Assembly: GCF_020852455.1 (NCBI RefSeq)
Contig: NZ_JADZAT010000031.1
Location: 1-64,000, forward strand
From: Novosphingobium sp.
GTDB taxonomy: Bacteria; Pseudomonadota; Alphaproteobacteria; Sphingomonadales; Sphingomonadaceae
DNA: 64,000 bases
Direction of reading: 5' to 3'
The translations under genes were made by a program, and so were the position numbers. Numbering within the stretch: the stretch's first letter is position 1; each line of letters opens with the position of its first letter. Under the pieces are notes generated by a model. The model was not told where the DNA came from, made no database searches, and saw only the letters and a list, made by a program, of their open reading frames with translations. Positions 45,961 to 58,075 of the stretch are shown in pieces.

Positions 45961-46919
45961 GCGAGGCCTGGAAGCTGATTGCCTATGCCCCGCGCACAGT
46001 GATCGAGGGCGCGCTGCTGGCGCACGAGGACGTCATTGACTGGGATCCCGAAATCGTCATTTCGGGCAGCGAAGTCGCCGAGGATCGCCCCGACGAATGG
46101 CAGCTTGAAGCCTGGCTGTCGCGCAAGCCCAACCGGGCCGACAAGGCAGCCCTGCTGGGGCTGTTCGCCGATTGCACGCCGATGCTCACCGAAATGAAGC
46201 TGCCAGAGGTCGACTGGCTCACCCAAAGCCAGCAGGACCTGAAGCCGATCGTGGCCGGGCGGTTTCGGGTTCATACGCCTGATCATCAGCCGCTGCGCCG
46301 CCCGGGCCTGCGCAATTTCGTAATTCCGGCCAGTCAGGCTTTCGGCACCGGCCAGCATGCCACCACCGCCGGATGCCTGACCATGCTCAGCGAGATGAAG
46401 CGGCGCGGGCTGGTGGTGCGCAACTGCGCCGATATTGGCACTGGCACCGGATTGCTGGCCTTTGCCGCGCTGCACCTGTGGCCGGGCGCCAATGCCACGG
46501 CCAGCGATATCGACACGGTCTGCATTGACGTGGTCGATCACAACGCCGGGGCCAACGGGATCCAGCTGGGCGCGAAGCCGGGTGAACTGACCATGCTGGT
46601 CGCCGACGGGATGGACCACCCGCTGCTCAAGGCGCGCGGACCCTATGACCTGATCCTGGCCAATATCCTGGCCGGGCCGCTGATCGATCTGGCCCCGCAT
46701 TTCTCGCGCAGCCTGCTGCCGGGCGGCAGCCTGCTGCTGGCCGGGCTGCTCGAAACCCAGGAAGCCCAGGTTCGCCGCGCCTGCCGCCGTGCCGGCCTGC
46801 GGATCGCCGAACGGATCGTCAATGGCGACTGGTCGATCCTGTGGCTCAGGAAGCGCAACTGGGCCGGGGTCCGCCCGACCCGCATTTCGCAGCTGGCCGA
46901 ATGGTCGCGCAAGTGGTGA
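45957..46919 (+). CDS. prmA: Ribosomal protein L11 methyltransferase
   Basis: An SAM-dependent methyltransferase of 320 residues that methylates ribosomal protein L11. FVIPASQAFGTGQHATTAGCL is the PrmA substrate/SAM motif, DIGTGTGLLAFAA is motif I, and LILANILAGPLIDLAP is motif IV. The GTG at 45957 overlaps the stop of the upstream beta-lactamase-like gene. The N-terminal L11-recognition domain is present (SEAWKLIAYAPR onwards). Confidence 0.92.
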   Translation: MSEAWKLIAYAPRTVIEGALLAHEDVIDWDPEIVISGSEVAEDRPDEWQLEAWLSRKPNRADKAALLGLFADCTPMLTEMKLPEVDWLTQSQQDLKPIVAGRFRVHTPDHQPLRRPGLRNFVIPASQAFGTGQHATTAGCLTMLSEMKRRGLVVRNCADIGTGTGLLAFAALHLWPGANATASDIDTVCIDVVDHNAGANGIQLGAKPGELTMLVADGMDHPLLKARGPYDLILANILAGPLIDLAPHFSRSLLPGGSLLLAGLLETQEAQVRRACRRAGLRIAERIVNGDWSILWLRKRNWAGVRPTRISQLAEWSRKW

Positions 46920-46926
46920 GCACCGC

Positions 46927-47811
46927 ATGAAGCCCAGCCACTTCCTGCTGTTCGTGCTGATCTGCCTGGTCTGGGCCAGCAACAACGTGCTCAGCAAGGT
47001 GCTGATCAGCCACTGGCATGTGCCGCCGCTGTTCTACACCGCACTGCGGTTTGGGATCGTGCTGGTCTGCACCCTGCCCTGGCTGCGTCCCCTGCCCCGC
47101 CCGGTCTGGCGAATTGCATTCCTTGGCGTGCTGATGGGTGGCGGCAATTTCGCGCTGATGTTCATCGCGCTCAACTGGGTTTCCGCTTCCGAAGCCGCGA
47201 TCGTGGTGCAGACCAGCGTGCCGATGACCACGCTGCTGTCGATCGTGATGCTGGGCGAACGGATCCGCTGGCGCCGCACGCTGGGGATCACGCTGGCCTT
47301 CGCCGGCGTGCTGATCGTGATGTACCAGCCCGGCTTCAGGATCAGCGCCGGCATGCTGTTGCTGCTCGCCTCGGCATTCTGCGGTTCGCTGGGGGCGATC
47401 ATGATGAAGCAGATGGGCGAGATCCGTCCGCTGCAGTTCCAGGCCTGGGTCGCGCTGATGGGCGTGCTGCTGATCGGGCCGCTTTCGCTGGCGTTTGAGC
47501 CACATGCGCTGACCCACACGCTCGACGCCGGCTGGCCGGCACTGGCGGCGGTGTTCTATTCGGCGCTGGTCACCTCGATCTTCGCGCACACCGCCTACTA
47601 CTTCCTGATCGCCAAGTACGAAGCCAATCTGGTCGCTGCGCTGACCCTGATGACCCCGCTGATGACCATCGGCCTGGGATCGTGGCTGATCGCCGATCCG
47701 ATCGACGCCAAGATGATCGTCGGCACGGTGATCGCGCTGACCGGGGTGCTGATCATCGCCCTGCGCACCGGCAAGGGATCGGCGGTGGTCCAGGCCGAGG
47801 AGCATTCCTAG
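46927..47811 (+). CDS. EamA/DMT family transporter
   Basis: A 294-residue inner-membrane protein with ten helices in two EamA repeats. CLVWASNNVLSKVLI starts repeat 1 and LLLLASAFCGSLGAIMMKQMG starts repeat 2. It is probably a metabolite or amino acid exporter; substrate unknown. The ATG is 7 bases after the prmA stop, so it belongs to the same transcript. Confidence 0.85.
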   Translation: MKPSHFLLFVLICLVWASNNVLSKVLISHWHVPPLFYTALRFGIVLVCTLPWLRPLPRPVWRIAFLGVLMGGGNFALMFIALNWVSASEAAIVVQTSVPMTTLLSIVMLGERIRWRRTLGITLAFAGVLIVMYQPGFRISAGMLLLLASAFCGSLGAIMMKQMGEIRPLQFQAWVALMGVLLIGPLSLAFEPHALTHTLDAGWPALAAVFYSALVTSIFAHTAYYFLIAKYEANLVAALTLMTPLMTIGLGSWLIADPIDAKMIVGTVIALTGVLIIALRTGKGSAVVQAEEHS

Positions 47812-47846
47812 GGGAAGGTTAACCTCCGCCTGCTAAGCCGGGACGC

Positions 47847-50937
<3,091 letters not shown>

Positions 50938-50939
50938 GT

Positions 50940-51632
50940 TCACTCCTTCACCAGCACCGTTACCACCATAGCCCGCCTTCCGACAAAACCGAGCGATTCG
51001 TAAAGCCCGATCGCCTTGGCATTGCCGGCATAGGAGTGGAGAAAGGGCACCTGCCCGCGCGCGGTAAAGCCGGCCATGACTGTGCGGATCAGCTTGCCGG
51101 CCAGGCCCTGCCCGCGATAGTCGGGCCAGGTACAGACGCCCGAAACCTCGGCCAGCCCCGGCGCCGGGCGCATTCGCTCCCCCGCCATCGCCGCCAGCCG
51201 GTCACCATCGCGGATCCCGTAGAATTGGCCGTAGAGCCGGGTGCGCTCACCCCATGGGCCGGGCTCGGTGGCCAGCGCCAGTGCGGTCATCTGCGCGGCA
51301 TCGCCCTCGCCCAGCGGCTCGCAGCGTTCGTCGCCGAGCTGGAGCGGCCGGGGTGCTTCGGCCAGCATCTGCAGCAAGGGCGCGGTGCGGGCTACCCTGA
51401 GGCCCGGCGGCGGGGGCCAGGCCTCGGGCTCAACCAGCCACAGCTCTCCGTCCGGCTCGCACTGCGCAGCCAGCGCCGCCAGTGCCGCGTCGGACTGGTC
51501 GCGCGCAGCGGCGAAGGGGCCGTAACCGGGATCGATCCGCCAGGCGAGCTCACTGCCCCGCGCGAGGGCCGCCTGCGGGCCGGTCAGGCAGTTCCAGACC
51601 GGGCGATCGAGCGGATGGGCGGGGTCAGCCAC
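50940..51632 (-). CDS. GNAT family acetyltransferase
   Basis: A 230-residue protein whose C-terminal half is a GNAT fold. VCTWPDYRGQGLAGKLIRTV is motif A (R/QxxGxG/A) for acetyl-CoA. SYAGNAKAIGLYESLGFV is the final conserved segment. The N-terminal part (residues 1-100) is less conserved and Pro/Ala-rich. The start is a GTG at 51632 overlapping the stop of the lipoprotein gene by 8 bases. The acceptor is unknown. Confidence 0.83.
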   Translation of the reverse strand: MADPAHPLDRPVWNCLTGPQAALARGSELAWRIDPGYGPFAAARDQSDAALAALAAQCEPDGELWLVEPEAWPPPPGLRVARTAPLLQMLAEAPRPLQLGDERCEPLGEGDAAQMTALALATEPGPWGERTRLYGQFYGIRDGDRLAAMAGERMRPAPGLAEVSGVCTWPDYRGQGLAGKLIRTVMAGFTARGQVPFLHSYAGNAKAIGLYESLGFVGRRAMVVTVLVKE

Positions 51633-52197
51633 CGCGCATCGCCGCGATCAGTTCCGGGTCGGACAGCGCCTGGCGGACCAGCTGCGCATAGAGCGCGTTG
51701 TAGTTACGGAAGGCATCGGGGATCGCGATTGCACCGATGAAATCGGACTTCCACTGGTTGTCAGCGCGATAGGGCTTGGCAAACACCTGCTTGCCATCGC
51801 GCGTCAGCGTGATCGTCGCGGCCAGCCAGGCCTTGCCATTTGCCAGGTTCTCACCCGCATGGCTTTCGGTCAGCACCCCGCCCAGCCGCAGGGGCGATGC
51901 CGGTTCAAGCTTGCCCGCCGCGCGCAGTTCGGTGGCGAAGGTCTCCCCCAGGAATTCGGCGAAATTGCTACCCTTGGCCGGGTGGATCGTCGATCCCCGG
52001 ATATTGACCGTGCGCGCGTCGAGCCCCTTGGCCACGGTGAACGGCCCCAGCGCCAGCGGCGGCACATCGGCCTTGCGCAGCACCTGCAGCGTTTCGAGCG
52101 AGGGCGGCAGTTCGTCGATCGTGGTGCTGATGCACCCGCCCAGCGCCAGGGCGGCACAGGCCGCCGCCAGCGCGAAAGGTCTGGCGCCAGGACTCAC
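51625..52197 (-). CDS. Predicted lipoprotein
   Basis: A 190-residue envelope protein with a lipobox (ALALGGC, Cys at about residue 22) after a hydrophobic signal. No named family is recognised. VNIRGSTIHPAKGSNFAEFL and TLTRDGKQVFAKPYRADN are readable segments of an alpha/beta domain. The start GTG overlaps the stop of the upstream secreted-protein gene (GTGA). The two adjacent envelope genes probably work together. Confidence 0.68.
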   Translation of the reverse strand: MSPGARPFALAAACAALALGGCISTTIDELPPSLETLQVLRKADVPPLALGPFTVAKGLDARTVNIRGSTIHPAKGSNFAEFLGETFATELRAAGKLEPASPLRLGGVLTESHAGENLANGKAWLAATITLTRDGKQVFAKPYRADNQWKSDFIGAIAIPDAFRNYNALYAQLVRQALSDPELIAAMRGG

Positions 52198-52826
52198 TTC
52201 GGAAAGGCCGGGTCCGACACGATATTGTTCGCGCCGCGATTGATCACCTGGATCATCAGCGCCTTCACCGCATCGTCAACTTTCTTGTACTGCGTGCCGG
52301 GGATCACCACGTCCTTCTTCTGCTTGCCGAAGGTGGTGTAGAGCTTGTGGCTGACCACGGTCTTGATCGGTGTCGCGCCGGTCGCCGCGACATATTCGAA
52401 GGTCACTTCGTAATAGTCAGTGGCCATCGCCCCGCCGAACAGGCCAAAGCCCAGTCCGGCCTTGAAGGCATCGCCCTTGGACTTGTCCAGTTCGTCCTTC
52501 TTGACGATGTTGTTGAACTTGATGCTCAGCACCGCGCCGTTGCTGGTCGGGGTTTCAACCACTTCGCTGAAATCGCCGGTCGCCTTCAGCGCATCCAGCA
52601 CCCAGGCCTTGGTCACCTTGGTCGCTTTGGGATTGGGCGCGCCATCGCGCTGGAATTCGAACAGCACCTGCACCGGCACCGGCTTGGCCGGAGTGACCTT
52701 CTCCTCGGGCTTCACTTCGCCCAGCGTGTTGTCGACATAGACCTTGATCGCGTGCGCCGCGCTGGGCAGCGCGAGGGCGATCATGAGGGCACAGAAGGCA
52801 CGGAACAGTCTGGACAATTTGAGCAT
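52194..52826 (-). CDS. Predicted secreted protein
   Basis: A 210-residue protein with a signal peptide (SRLFRAFCALMIALALPSAAHA). The ATG at 52826 has GAGG 6-8 bases upstream. The mature part is Lys/Val-rich (VKPEEKVTPAKPVPVQVLFEF) and contains a short Gly-rich segment (AGLGFGLFGGAMATDYYEV). No known family is recognised. Its partner gene downstream encodes a lipoprotein. It lies 60 bases after recN. Confidence 0.68.
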   Translation of the reverse strand: MLKLSRLFRAFCALMIALALPSAAHAIKVYVDNTLGEVKPEEKVTPAKPVPVQVLFEFQRDGAPNPKATKVTKAWVLDALKATGDFSEVVETPTSNGAVLSIKFNNIVKKDELDKSKGDAFKAGLGFGLFGGAMATDYYEVTFEYVAATGATPIKTVVSHKLYTTFGKQKKDVVIPGTQYKKVDDAVKALMIQVINRGANNIVSDPAFPK

Positions 52827-52886
52827 GGTGATCCTCGTATCTGAAACTGGATGCAGAACTAACACAGGCACCCGGCGTGGCAATGG

Positions 52887-54551
52887 TCAGGCTTGTTCCA
52901 GCAGCCGATCCGCCTGCGCCCGCGCCTCTGGCGTGACCTCTGCTCCGCTCAGCATCCGGGCGATCTCTTCCTGGCGGCCGCCGGCGTCGAGCAGGTGGAC
53001 CGAGGTGCGGGTGACCGTGCCTTCGCTGCTTTTGGCGATCACGTAATGGGTGTGGCCGCGCGCGGCGACTTGCGGTGAATGGGTGACCGCGAGCAACTGC
53101 CCGCCCGTGGCCAGCCGCGCCAGCCGTTCGCCGATCGCGCTGGCAACCGCGCCGCCCACCCCGCGATCGATCTCGTCAAAGATCACCGTTGCCGCCCCGC
53201 CCTCTTCGGCCAGTGCAACCTTGAGCGCGAGGATGAACCGCGACAGCTCGCCGCCCGAAGCGATCTTGGCCAGTGGCGCAAAGTCGGCGCCGGGGTTGGT
53301 CGAGATCAGGAACTCCACCCGGTCGATCCCGCTCGCCCCCCATTGCTCTTCGGTCAGCCGGGTCACGCTGGTGCGGAACCGCGCGGCATCGAGCTTGAGC
53401 GGAGCAAGCTCCGCCGCCACCGCCTGGTCAAGCCGCAGCGCGGCCGCGCTGCGCGCTGCCGACAGATCGGTGGCGCGCTGGCGATAGTCTTCACCAGCAA
53501 TCTCCGCCGCTGCTTCGAGCGCGGCCAGATTGGCCTCCCCACCCTCGATCGCGTCGAGCGTTTCGCGCATTGCCCGCATCCGCGCCGGCAATTCATCGAC
53601 CTGGCACTGGTGCTTGCGCGCGGCGGCGCGCAGCTCGAACAGACGGGTCTCGATCCGGTCGAGCATTTGCGGATCGTGGCTCAGCGCCTCGGCCGCGCGT
53701 TCCAGCCGGTCTTCGGCCTCGCTTGCCTCGATCACCGCGCGGTCGAGCGCGGCCAGGGCTTCGGCCAGCAGGGCATGTTCGCCCGCAATCCGGTCCAGCC
53801 GCCGCGCCGCGCCGCGCAGGCTAGCCAGCGCCGAATCCGATCCGGCCCACAGCTTGCGCAGTTCCTCCAGATCGTCCGAAAGCCGCTCACCCTTCTGCAT
53901 CGCCGCGCGCGCACCGGCCAGCTCGGCCTCTTCACCCTCGACCGGTTCGAGCGCGGTCAGTTCGGCCAGGTGCGCGAGCAACAGGTCGCGGTCGGCCGCC
54001 GCCTGCGCGATCGCCGCCCGCGCCGCTTCCAGCGCTTCACGCGCCGCGCGCCAATCGGTCCAGGCCGCAGCCACCCCTTCGGCATCGGCGCGGGCATAGC
54101 GATCGAGCAGTGCACGGTGGCCGCGCGGGTTGACCAGCCCGCGATCGTCATGCTGGCCATGCAGCTCAACCAGATGCGCGCCCAGTTCGCGCAGCAGCGC
54201 CGCGCTGACGGGCTGATCGTTGATGAAGGCCTTGGACCCGCCATCGGCCTTGACCCGGCGCTTGACGATCAGCGGCTCACCCGGATCCAGATCGACTTCG
54301 GCAGCGCCCAGCAGGGTGCCGATTGCTGCTGGCAAGGCGGCGAATTCAAAGCTCGCGGTAACGCTGGCCTGATCTTCCCCGGCGCGCACCAGCCCGCTGT
54401 CTGCCCGCGCGCCCAGTGCCAGCCCCAGCGAATCGAGCAGGATCGATTTGCCCGCCCCGGTTTCCCCGGTCAGCACGCCCAGCCCGGCGCCAAACGCCAG
54501 GTCCAGCGCCTCGATCAGCACGACATTACGGATGGCAAGCGAAGTCAGCAT
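52887..54551 (-). CDS. recN: DNA repair protein RecN
   Basis: An SMC-like ATPase for double-strand break repair, 554 residues. Walker A is GETGAGKS (residues about 29-36). A coiled-coil middle full of Ala and Glu leads to the signature TNPGADFAPLAKIASGGELSR and to Walker B VIFDEIDRGVGG. The C-terminal HYVIAKSSEGTVTRTSV is typical. The start is the ATG at 54551. It lies between the Rrf2 regulator gene and the envelope genes. Confidence 0.95.
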   Translation of the reverse strand: MLTSLAIRNVVLIEALDLAFGAGLGVLTGETGAGKSILLDSLGLALGARADSGLVRAGEDQASVTASFEFAALPAAIGTLLGAAEVDLDPGEPLIVKRRVKADGGSKAFINDQPVSAALLRELGAHLVELHGQHDDRGLVNPRGHRALLDRYARADAEGVAAAWTDWRAAREALEAARAAIAQAAADRDLLLAHLAELTALEPVEGEEAELAGARAAMQKGERLSDDLEELRKLWAGSDSALASLRGAARRLDRIAGEHALLAEALAALDRAVIEASEAEDRLERAAEALSHDPQMLDRIETRLFELRAAARKHQCQVDELPARMRAMRETLDAIEGGEANLAALEAAAEIAGEDYRQRATDLSAARSAAALRLDQAVAAELAPLKLDAARFRTSVTRLTEEQWGASGIDRVEFLISTNPGADFAPLAKIASGGELSRFILALKVALAEEGGAATVIFDEIDRGVGGAVASAIGERLARLATGGQLLAVTHSPQVAARGHTHYVIAKSSEGTVTRTSVHLLDAGGRQEEIARMLSGAEVTPEARAQADRLLEQA

Positions 54552-54587
54552 GTTCGCGGACTGTTCTAGCGCGGTGTTACGCCGGAG

Positions 54588-55031
54588 TCACCCGTCTTCG
54601 CTGTCGGCAAACGGTGCTTCGACCTTGATCGGATCGGCCAGGGTCACTTTGTCGAGCATCGCCGCCATTTCATCGCGCAGGGTCAGCATCAGTCCGCGCA
54701 GGCGGCATTCGGCTTCGGGCAGGCAGTTCTGGCAATGCTCATGCGCGTTGCGGCTGGCGCAGGGCACCAGGGCCAGGCTGCCGCGGGTCAGGCGGATGAT
54801 ATCGCCATAGCGGATGTCGACCGGGGCCAGCGCCAGCTCATAGCCGCCCTCGCGCCCGCGCGTGGAATTGACCAGCCCGCCACGAACCATCTCCGACAGG
54901 ATCACCGTCAGAAACTTGCGCGGGATGTTCTGCGCCTCGGCAATCGTATCGAGCCGCACGGGCCCCTGCCGCCAGGTATCGGCCAGATGCTGGAGTGCAC
55001 GGATCGTATAGCGGGTCTTCTGCGAAAGCAT
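54588..55031 (-). CDS. Rrf2 family regulator with probable Fe-S cluster
   Basis: A 147-residue winged-helix regulator. MLSQKTRYTIRALQHLADT and IPRKFLTVILSEMVRGGLV are the Rrf2 DNA-binding helices, and STRGREGGYELALAP is the wing. Cys residues C91, C100, C103 and C109 (spacing x8, x2, x5) match an IscR/RirA-like cluster-binding loop. It would respond to iron, oxygen or NO. The ATG at 55031 is preferred to a TTG 11 codons upstream. It is encoded between bamD and recN. Confidence 0.88.
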   Translation of the reverse strand: MLSQKTRYTIRALQHLADTWRQGPVRLDTIAEAQNIPRKFLTVILSEMVRGGLVNSTRGREGGYELALAPVDIRYGDIIRLTRGSLALVPCASRNAHEHCQNCLPEAECRLRGLMLTLRDEMAAMLDKVTLADPIKVEAPFADSEDG

Positions 55032-55128
55032 GGTTGCCCGCCATAGAGCGCCAAGCGGGACCAATTGTCAACTTGGGAAGTAGAAAGAAACAGCCCCTGT
55101 GCAGTCTGCCCTTTCGCCGCCCCGCCGC

Positions 55129-55926
55129 TTACTTGGTGCTGGTGCCCGGCGCGTGCTTCTGCATCAGGTCGTGCGCCTTCTGGTACCATTCGCTGCCGGG
55201 ATAGTTCGCCCCCAGCACCGCGGCATATTTCAGCGCTTCTTCCGGCACGCCCAGCTGCAGGCTGGTTTCGGTCATCCGGAACAGCGCTTCGGGGGTGTGG
55301 CTGGTGGTCTGGTACTTTTCGACCACGTTGCGGAACCGCTGGTTGGCGGCCAGCCACCGGCCCGAGCGTTCATAGAACCGCCCGATCTGCATGTCCTTGC
55401 CGGCCAGGTGATCGTTCACCAGGTCGATCTTCAGCTTTGCATCGGCGGCATAGCGCGAAGTCGGGAAGCGGCGGACCACTTCGTTCAGCGCGTTGAGCGC
55501 CTGGTTGGTAATCTTCTGATCCCGATCGACATCGCTGATCTGCTCGTAATAGCACAGCCCGATCAGGTAATAGGCATAGGCCGCATCGCGGTTGCCCGGG
55601 TGGATCGAAAGGAAGCGCTGCGCCGCCTGGATCGACTTGTTGTAATCCTTGGCGACGTAATAGGAAAAGGCGCTCATCAACTGGGCACGGCGGGCCCAGG
55701 GCGAATAGGGGTGCTGGCGCTCCACCTCGTCGAACAGCGCGGCGGCAACCTGCGTATCACCGCGATCGAGCTTTTCCTTCGCAGTGGCATAAAGCGTATC
55801 GACATCGCGCGCGACAAAGGCGGTATCCTTCGGCCCGCCCCCGCGCCCGCCACAGGCAGACAGCGTCAGGAGTGCAGCCACGGCAGTGGCACCAAGGGCG
55901 AGCTTCATCGGCGAACGGTCACGCAT
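55129..55926 (-). CDS. bamD: Outer-membrane assembly lipoprotein BamD
   Basis: A 265-residue lipoprotein of the BAM complex that inserts beta-barrels. The lipobox Cys is C25 in LLTLSACGG. Five TPR-like units follow (LYATAKEKLDRGDTQVAAAL and HPYSPWARRAQLMSAFSYY are diagnostic). Two starts are possible, ATG 55926 and ATG 55908; neither has a clear ribosome-binding site. The promoter at 55935-55963 leaves almost no leader before the first of these. Confidence 0.93.
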   Translation of the reverse strand: MRDRSPMKLALGATAVAALLTLSACGGRGGGPKDTAFVARDVDTLYATAKEKLDRGDTQVAAALFDEVERQHPYSPWARRAQLMSAFSYYVAKDYNKSIQAAQRFLSIHPGNRDAAYAYYLIGLCYYEQISDVDRDQKITNQALNALNEVVRRFPTSRYAADAKLKIDLVNDHLAGKDMQIGRFYERSGRWLAANQRFRNVVEKYQTTSHTPEALFRMTETSLQLGVPEEALKYAAVLGANYPGSEWYQKAHDLMQKHAPGTSTK

Positions 55927-55934
55927 GGGCTAGG

Positions 55935-55963
55935 CCTATAGCCAGAGCTTTGCTGAACGCCAA
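55935..55963 (-). promoter_or_regulatory. Candidate bamD promoter, near-leaderless
   Basis: On the minus strand TTGGCG (55963-55958) and TATAGG (55940-55935) are 17 bases apart. The -10 box ends only 8 bases before the bamD ATG at 55926, so transcription should begin at or within two bases of it. Confidence 0.5.
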
Positions 55964-56047
55964 GTGAAGTTGGTGGGGTTTTGCCGGGGTTGGTGGATGC
56001 AGCCCACCCGATGGCCCCGTCCACCAATGTTTTGGCACCGCGACGAA

Positions 56048-57973
56048 TCAAATTCGTATCTGGCTTCCCAGCTCTACTACCCTGTTCGCCGGCAGGCGGT
56101 AATAGTCCATTGCTGATTCAGAAGCCTTGAGCATCCAGGCGAAAAGGTGTTCTCGCCAAAGGGCCATACCCGCAATTTCCCGAGTTGCGATCAGCTTTTG
56201 CCGTCCCAGGAAGTAACTTGTCCGCATCGGATCCAGGGGAATTCCAAGTTTGACCAAAGGAGTCAAATCACTAGGAATATCAATCTCTTCAGTGAAGCCA
56301 TAGTGCATGATGACGCGATGGAAGCCTTGCCCGACATGGTGGACTTCAAGGCGGTTTTGCACATTGACGCGTGGAGATTCCGCAACTTCAACGGTCAGCA
56401 GCACAACATTCTCATGCAGCACTTGGTTGTGCTTGATGTTGTGGAGCAATGCCGCCGGAATTCCGTCTTTGGCTGCCGAAAGGAAGATCGAGGTCCCCTT
56501 TACCCGGTGTATTGAACCCGAGGTCGAGTTGACGAAAGTTTGGAGCGGCAAGGTGTCGACCTCAAGTTGCTCGCGTAGCATCTTCCTCCCTTTGGCCCAG
56601 GTGGTCAGCACAGTGAAGATCGCCACCGCTACGGTCAGCGGAACCCAACCGCCGTCGGCAATCTTGGCAATATTTGAGAGAAAGAAAGCAATGTCGACGG
56701 TAGCAAACAGAGCAATTGTCGCCCCAGCGGCCCAGGGGTTCCAGCGCCAGACCTTGAAAATCAGAAAGGCCAGCATCGCTGTTGTGATCAGCATCGTCCC
56801 CACCACCGAGATGCCATAGGCCGAAGCCAGGCTGGTCGATTTTCGGAAGCCCAGTACCAGAATCAGCACCATCAGCAGCAGCCCCCAATTGATGGTCGGA
56901 ATATAGATCTGGCCCGCCGCCTTCGCACTGGTATGAAGGATCTTGAAGCGCGGCAGGAAGCTCAGCTGGATCGCCTGGTGCGTGACCGAGAAAGCCCCGG
57001 ATATCACCGCCTGACTGGCGATGATCGTGGCGCAGGTCGCGAGGCAGATCAACGGCAGCCGCGCCCAATCGGGAGCCATCAGATAGAACGGGTTCTCAAC
57101 CGCCGCCGGATTGTCCAGCAGCAGCGCGCCCTGCCCCATGTAATTGAGCATTAGGCAGGGGAACACTAGGCCAAGCCAACTCAGTCCGATCGCCTTGCGT
57201 CCAAAATGGCCCATGTCGGCATATAGCGTTTCCGCCCCGGTCACCGCCAAAAAGACGGATCCCATCGCAAGGAAGCCCAAACGAGGGTCGTGGCGGAAGA
57301 AATCAACCGCCCACCAAGGATTGAAGATCGACAGAATCTCGGGATGGGCCGCGATATTGAACAGGCCCAGCGCTGCAAGTACGACGAAATAGACCAGTAT
57401 GACCGGACCGAACAGGGCGCCTACCCGTGCCGTCCCACGCGACTGGATGAAGAACAGGCCGAGCAGGATCAGGACCGAGATCGGCAGTACCAATGGCTCC
57501 AGCCGTTGCTCAATGATCGTCAGCCCCTCTACAGCCGACAGTACCGAAATCGCTGGCGTTAACATTGCGTCGCCATAGAACAGCGCCGCCGCCAGCACGC
57601 CCAGCGCCAGCAGTATCGCCTTGCGTCGTTCATCGAGGTGGCTTGAAATCAACGACAGCAAGGCAAACGAGCCACCCTCGCCCTTGTTGTCAGCGCGCAT
57701 CGCGACCAAGACATATTTGACCGTGACTATCAGCATTAGCGCCCAGAAGATCAGGCTGAGAACGCCAAAAATGTGGAGACGATCCACCGCCAGCGGGTGG
57801 GGGCCAATGAAGCTTTCCTTCATGGCATACAGCGGCGAAGTGCCGATGTCGCCAAACACGACCCCGATCGCTCCCACGACCAGGACGGCCAGGTTATCCC
57901 GGGGAGCAGGAGAGGTGGAGTCGGGCGTACCGGCATTCGGTTCGCTGGCGGGGGCTTGAGCGGGTATATGCAT
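56048..57973 (-). CDS. kup: Potassium transporter Kup
   Basis: A 641-residue low-affinity K+/H+ symporter with about 12 helices and a C-terminal cytoplasmic domain. VVGAIGVVFGDIGTSPLYAMKE is the Kup signature. DNKGEGGSFALLSLI, YGDAMLTPAISVLSAVEGL and LNYMGQGALLLDNP follow as expected. The ATG at 57973 is 102 bases from the start of the divergent KdpD/KdpE fusion gene, which is its probable regulator. Confidence 0.95.
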   Translation of the reverse strand: MHIPAQAPASEPNAGTPDSTSPAPRDNLAVLVVGAIGVVFGDIGTSPLYAMKESFIGPHPLAVDRLHIFGVLSLIFWALMLIVTVKYVLVAMRADNKGEGGSFALLSLISSHLDERRKAILLALGVLAAALFYGDAMLTPAISVLSAVEGLTIIEQRLEPLVLPISVLILLGLFFIQSRGTARVGALFGPVILVYFVVLAALGLFNIAAHPEILSIFNPWWAVDFFRHDPRLGFLAMGSVFLAVTGAETLYADMGHFGRKAIGLSWLGLVFPCLMLNYMGQGALLLDNPAAVENPFYLMAPDWARLPLICLATCATIIASQAVISGAFSVTHQAIQLSFLPRFKILHTSAKAAGQIYIPTINWGLLLMVLILVLGFRKSTSLASAYGISVVGTMLITTAMLAFLIFKVWRWNPWAAGATIALFATVDIAFFLSNIAKIADGGWVPLTVAVAIFTVLTTWAKGRKMLREQLEVDTLPLQTFVNSTSGSIHRVKGTSIFLSAAKDGIPAALLHNIKHNQVLHENVVLLTVEVAESPRVNVQNRLEVHHVGQGFHRVIMHYGFTEEIDIPSDLTPLVKLGIPLDPMRTSYFLGRQKLIATREIAGMALWREHLFAWMLKASESAMDYYRLPANRVVELGSQIRI

Positions 57974-58075
57974 GACTTAATTGTGCGCCTGTTGCGCATA
58001 AAGATTCCATGTGGATTTTTGCCGTGAATGGCATAATTCCTCGACGCGGATAGGCCTTGTCGGCATCCTGAACGC
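57974..58075. promoter_or_regulatory. Shared regulatory region of kup and the KdpD/KdpE fusion gene
   Basis: This is the 102-base divergent gap. TGCGC (57984-57988) and GCGCA (57994-57998) form a perfect dyad 11 bases from the kup ATG. A T-rich tract (GATTTTT) and a -10-like CATAAT (58032-58037), directed at the fusion gene, are also present. These are candidates for the operator and promoters; none is proven. Confidence 0.4.

Noticed and set aside
55990..56027. TTGGTGGA/TCCACCAA stem as kup terminator
   Set aside because: The loop is 22 bases long and no T-run follows in the direction of kup transcription.
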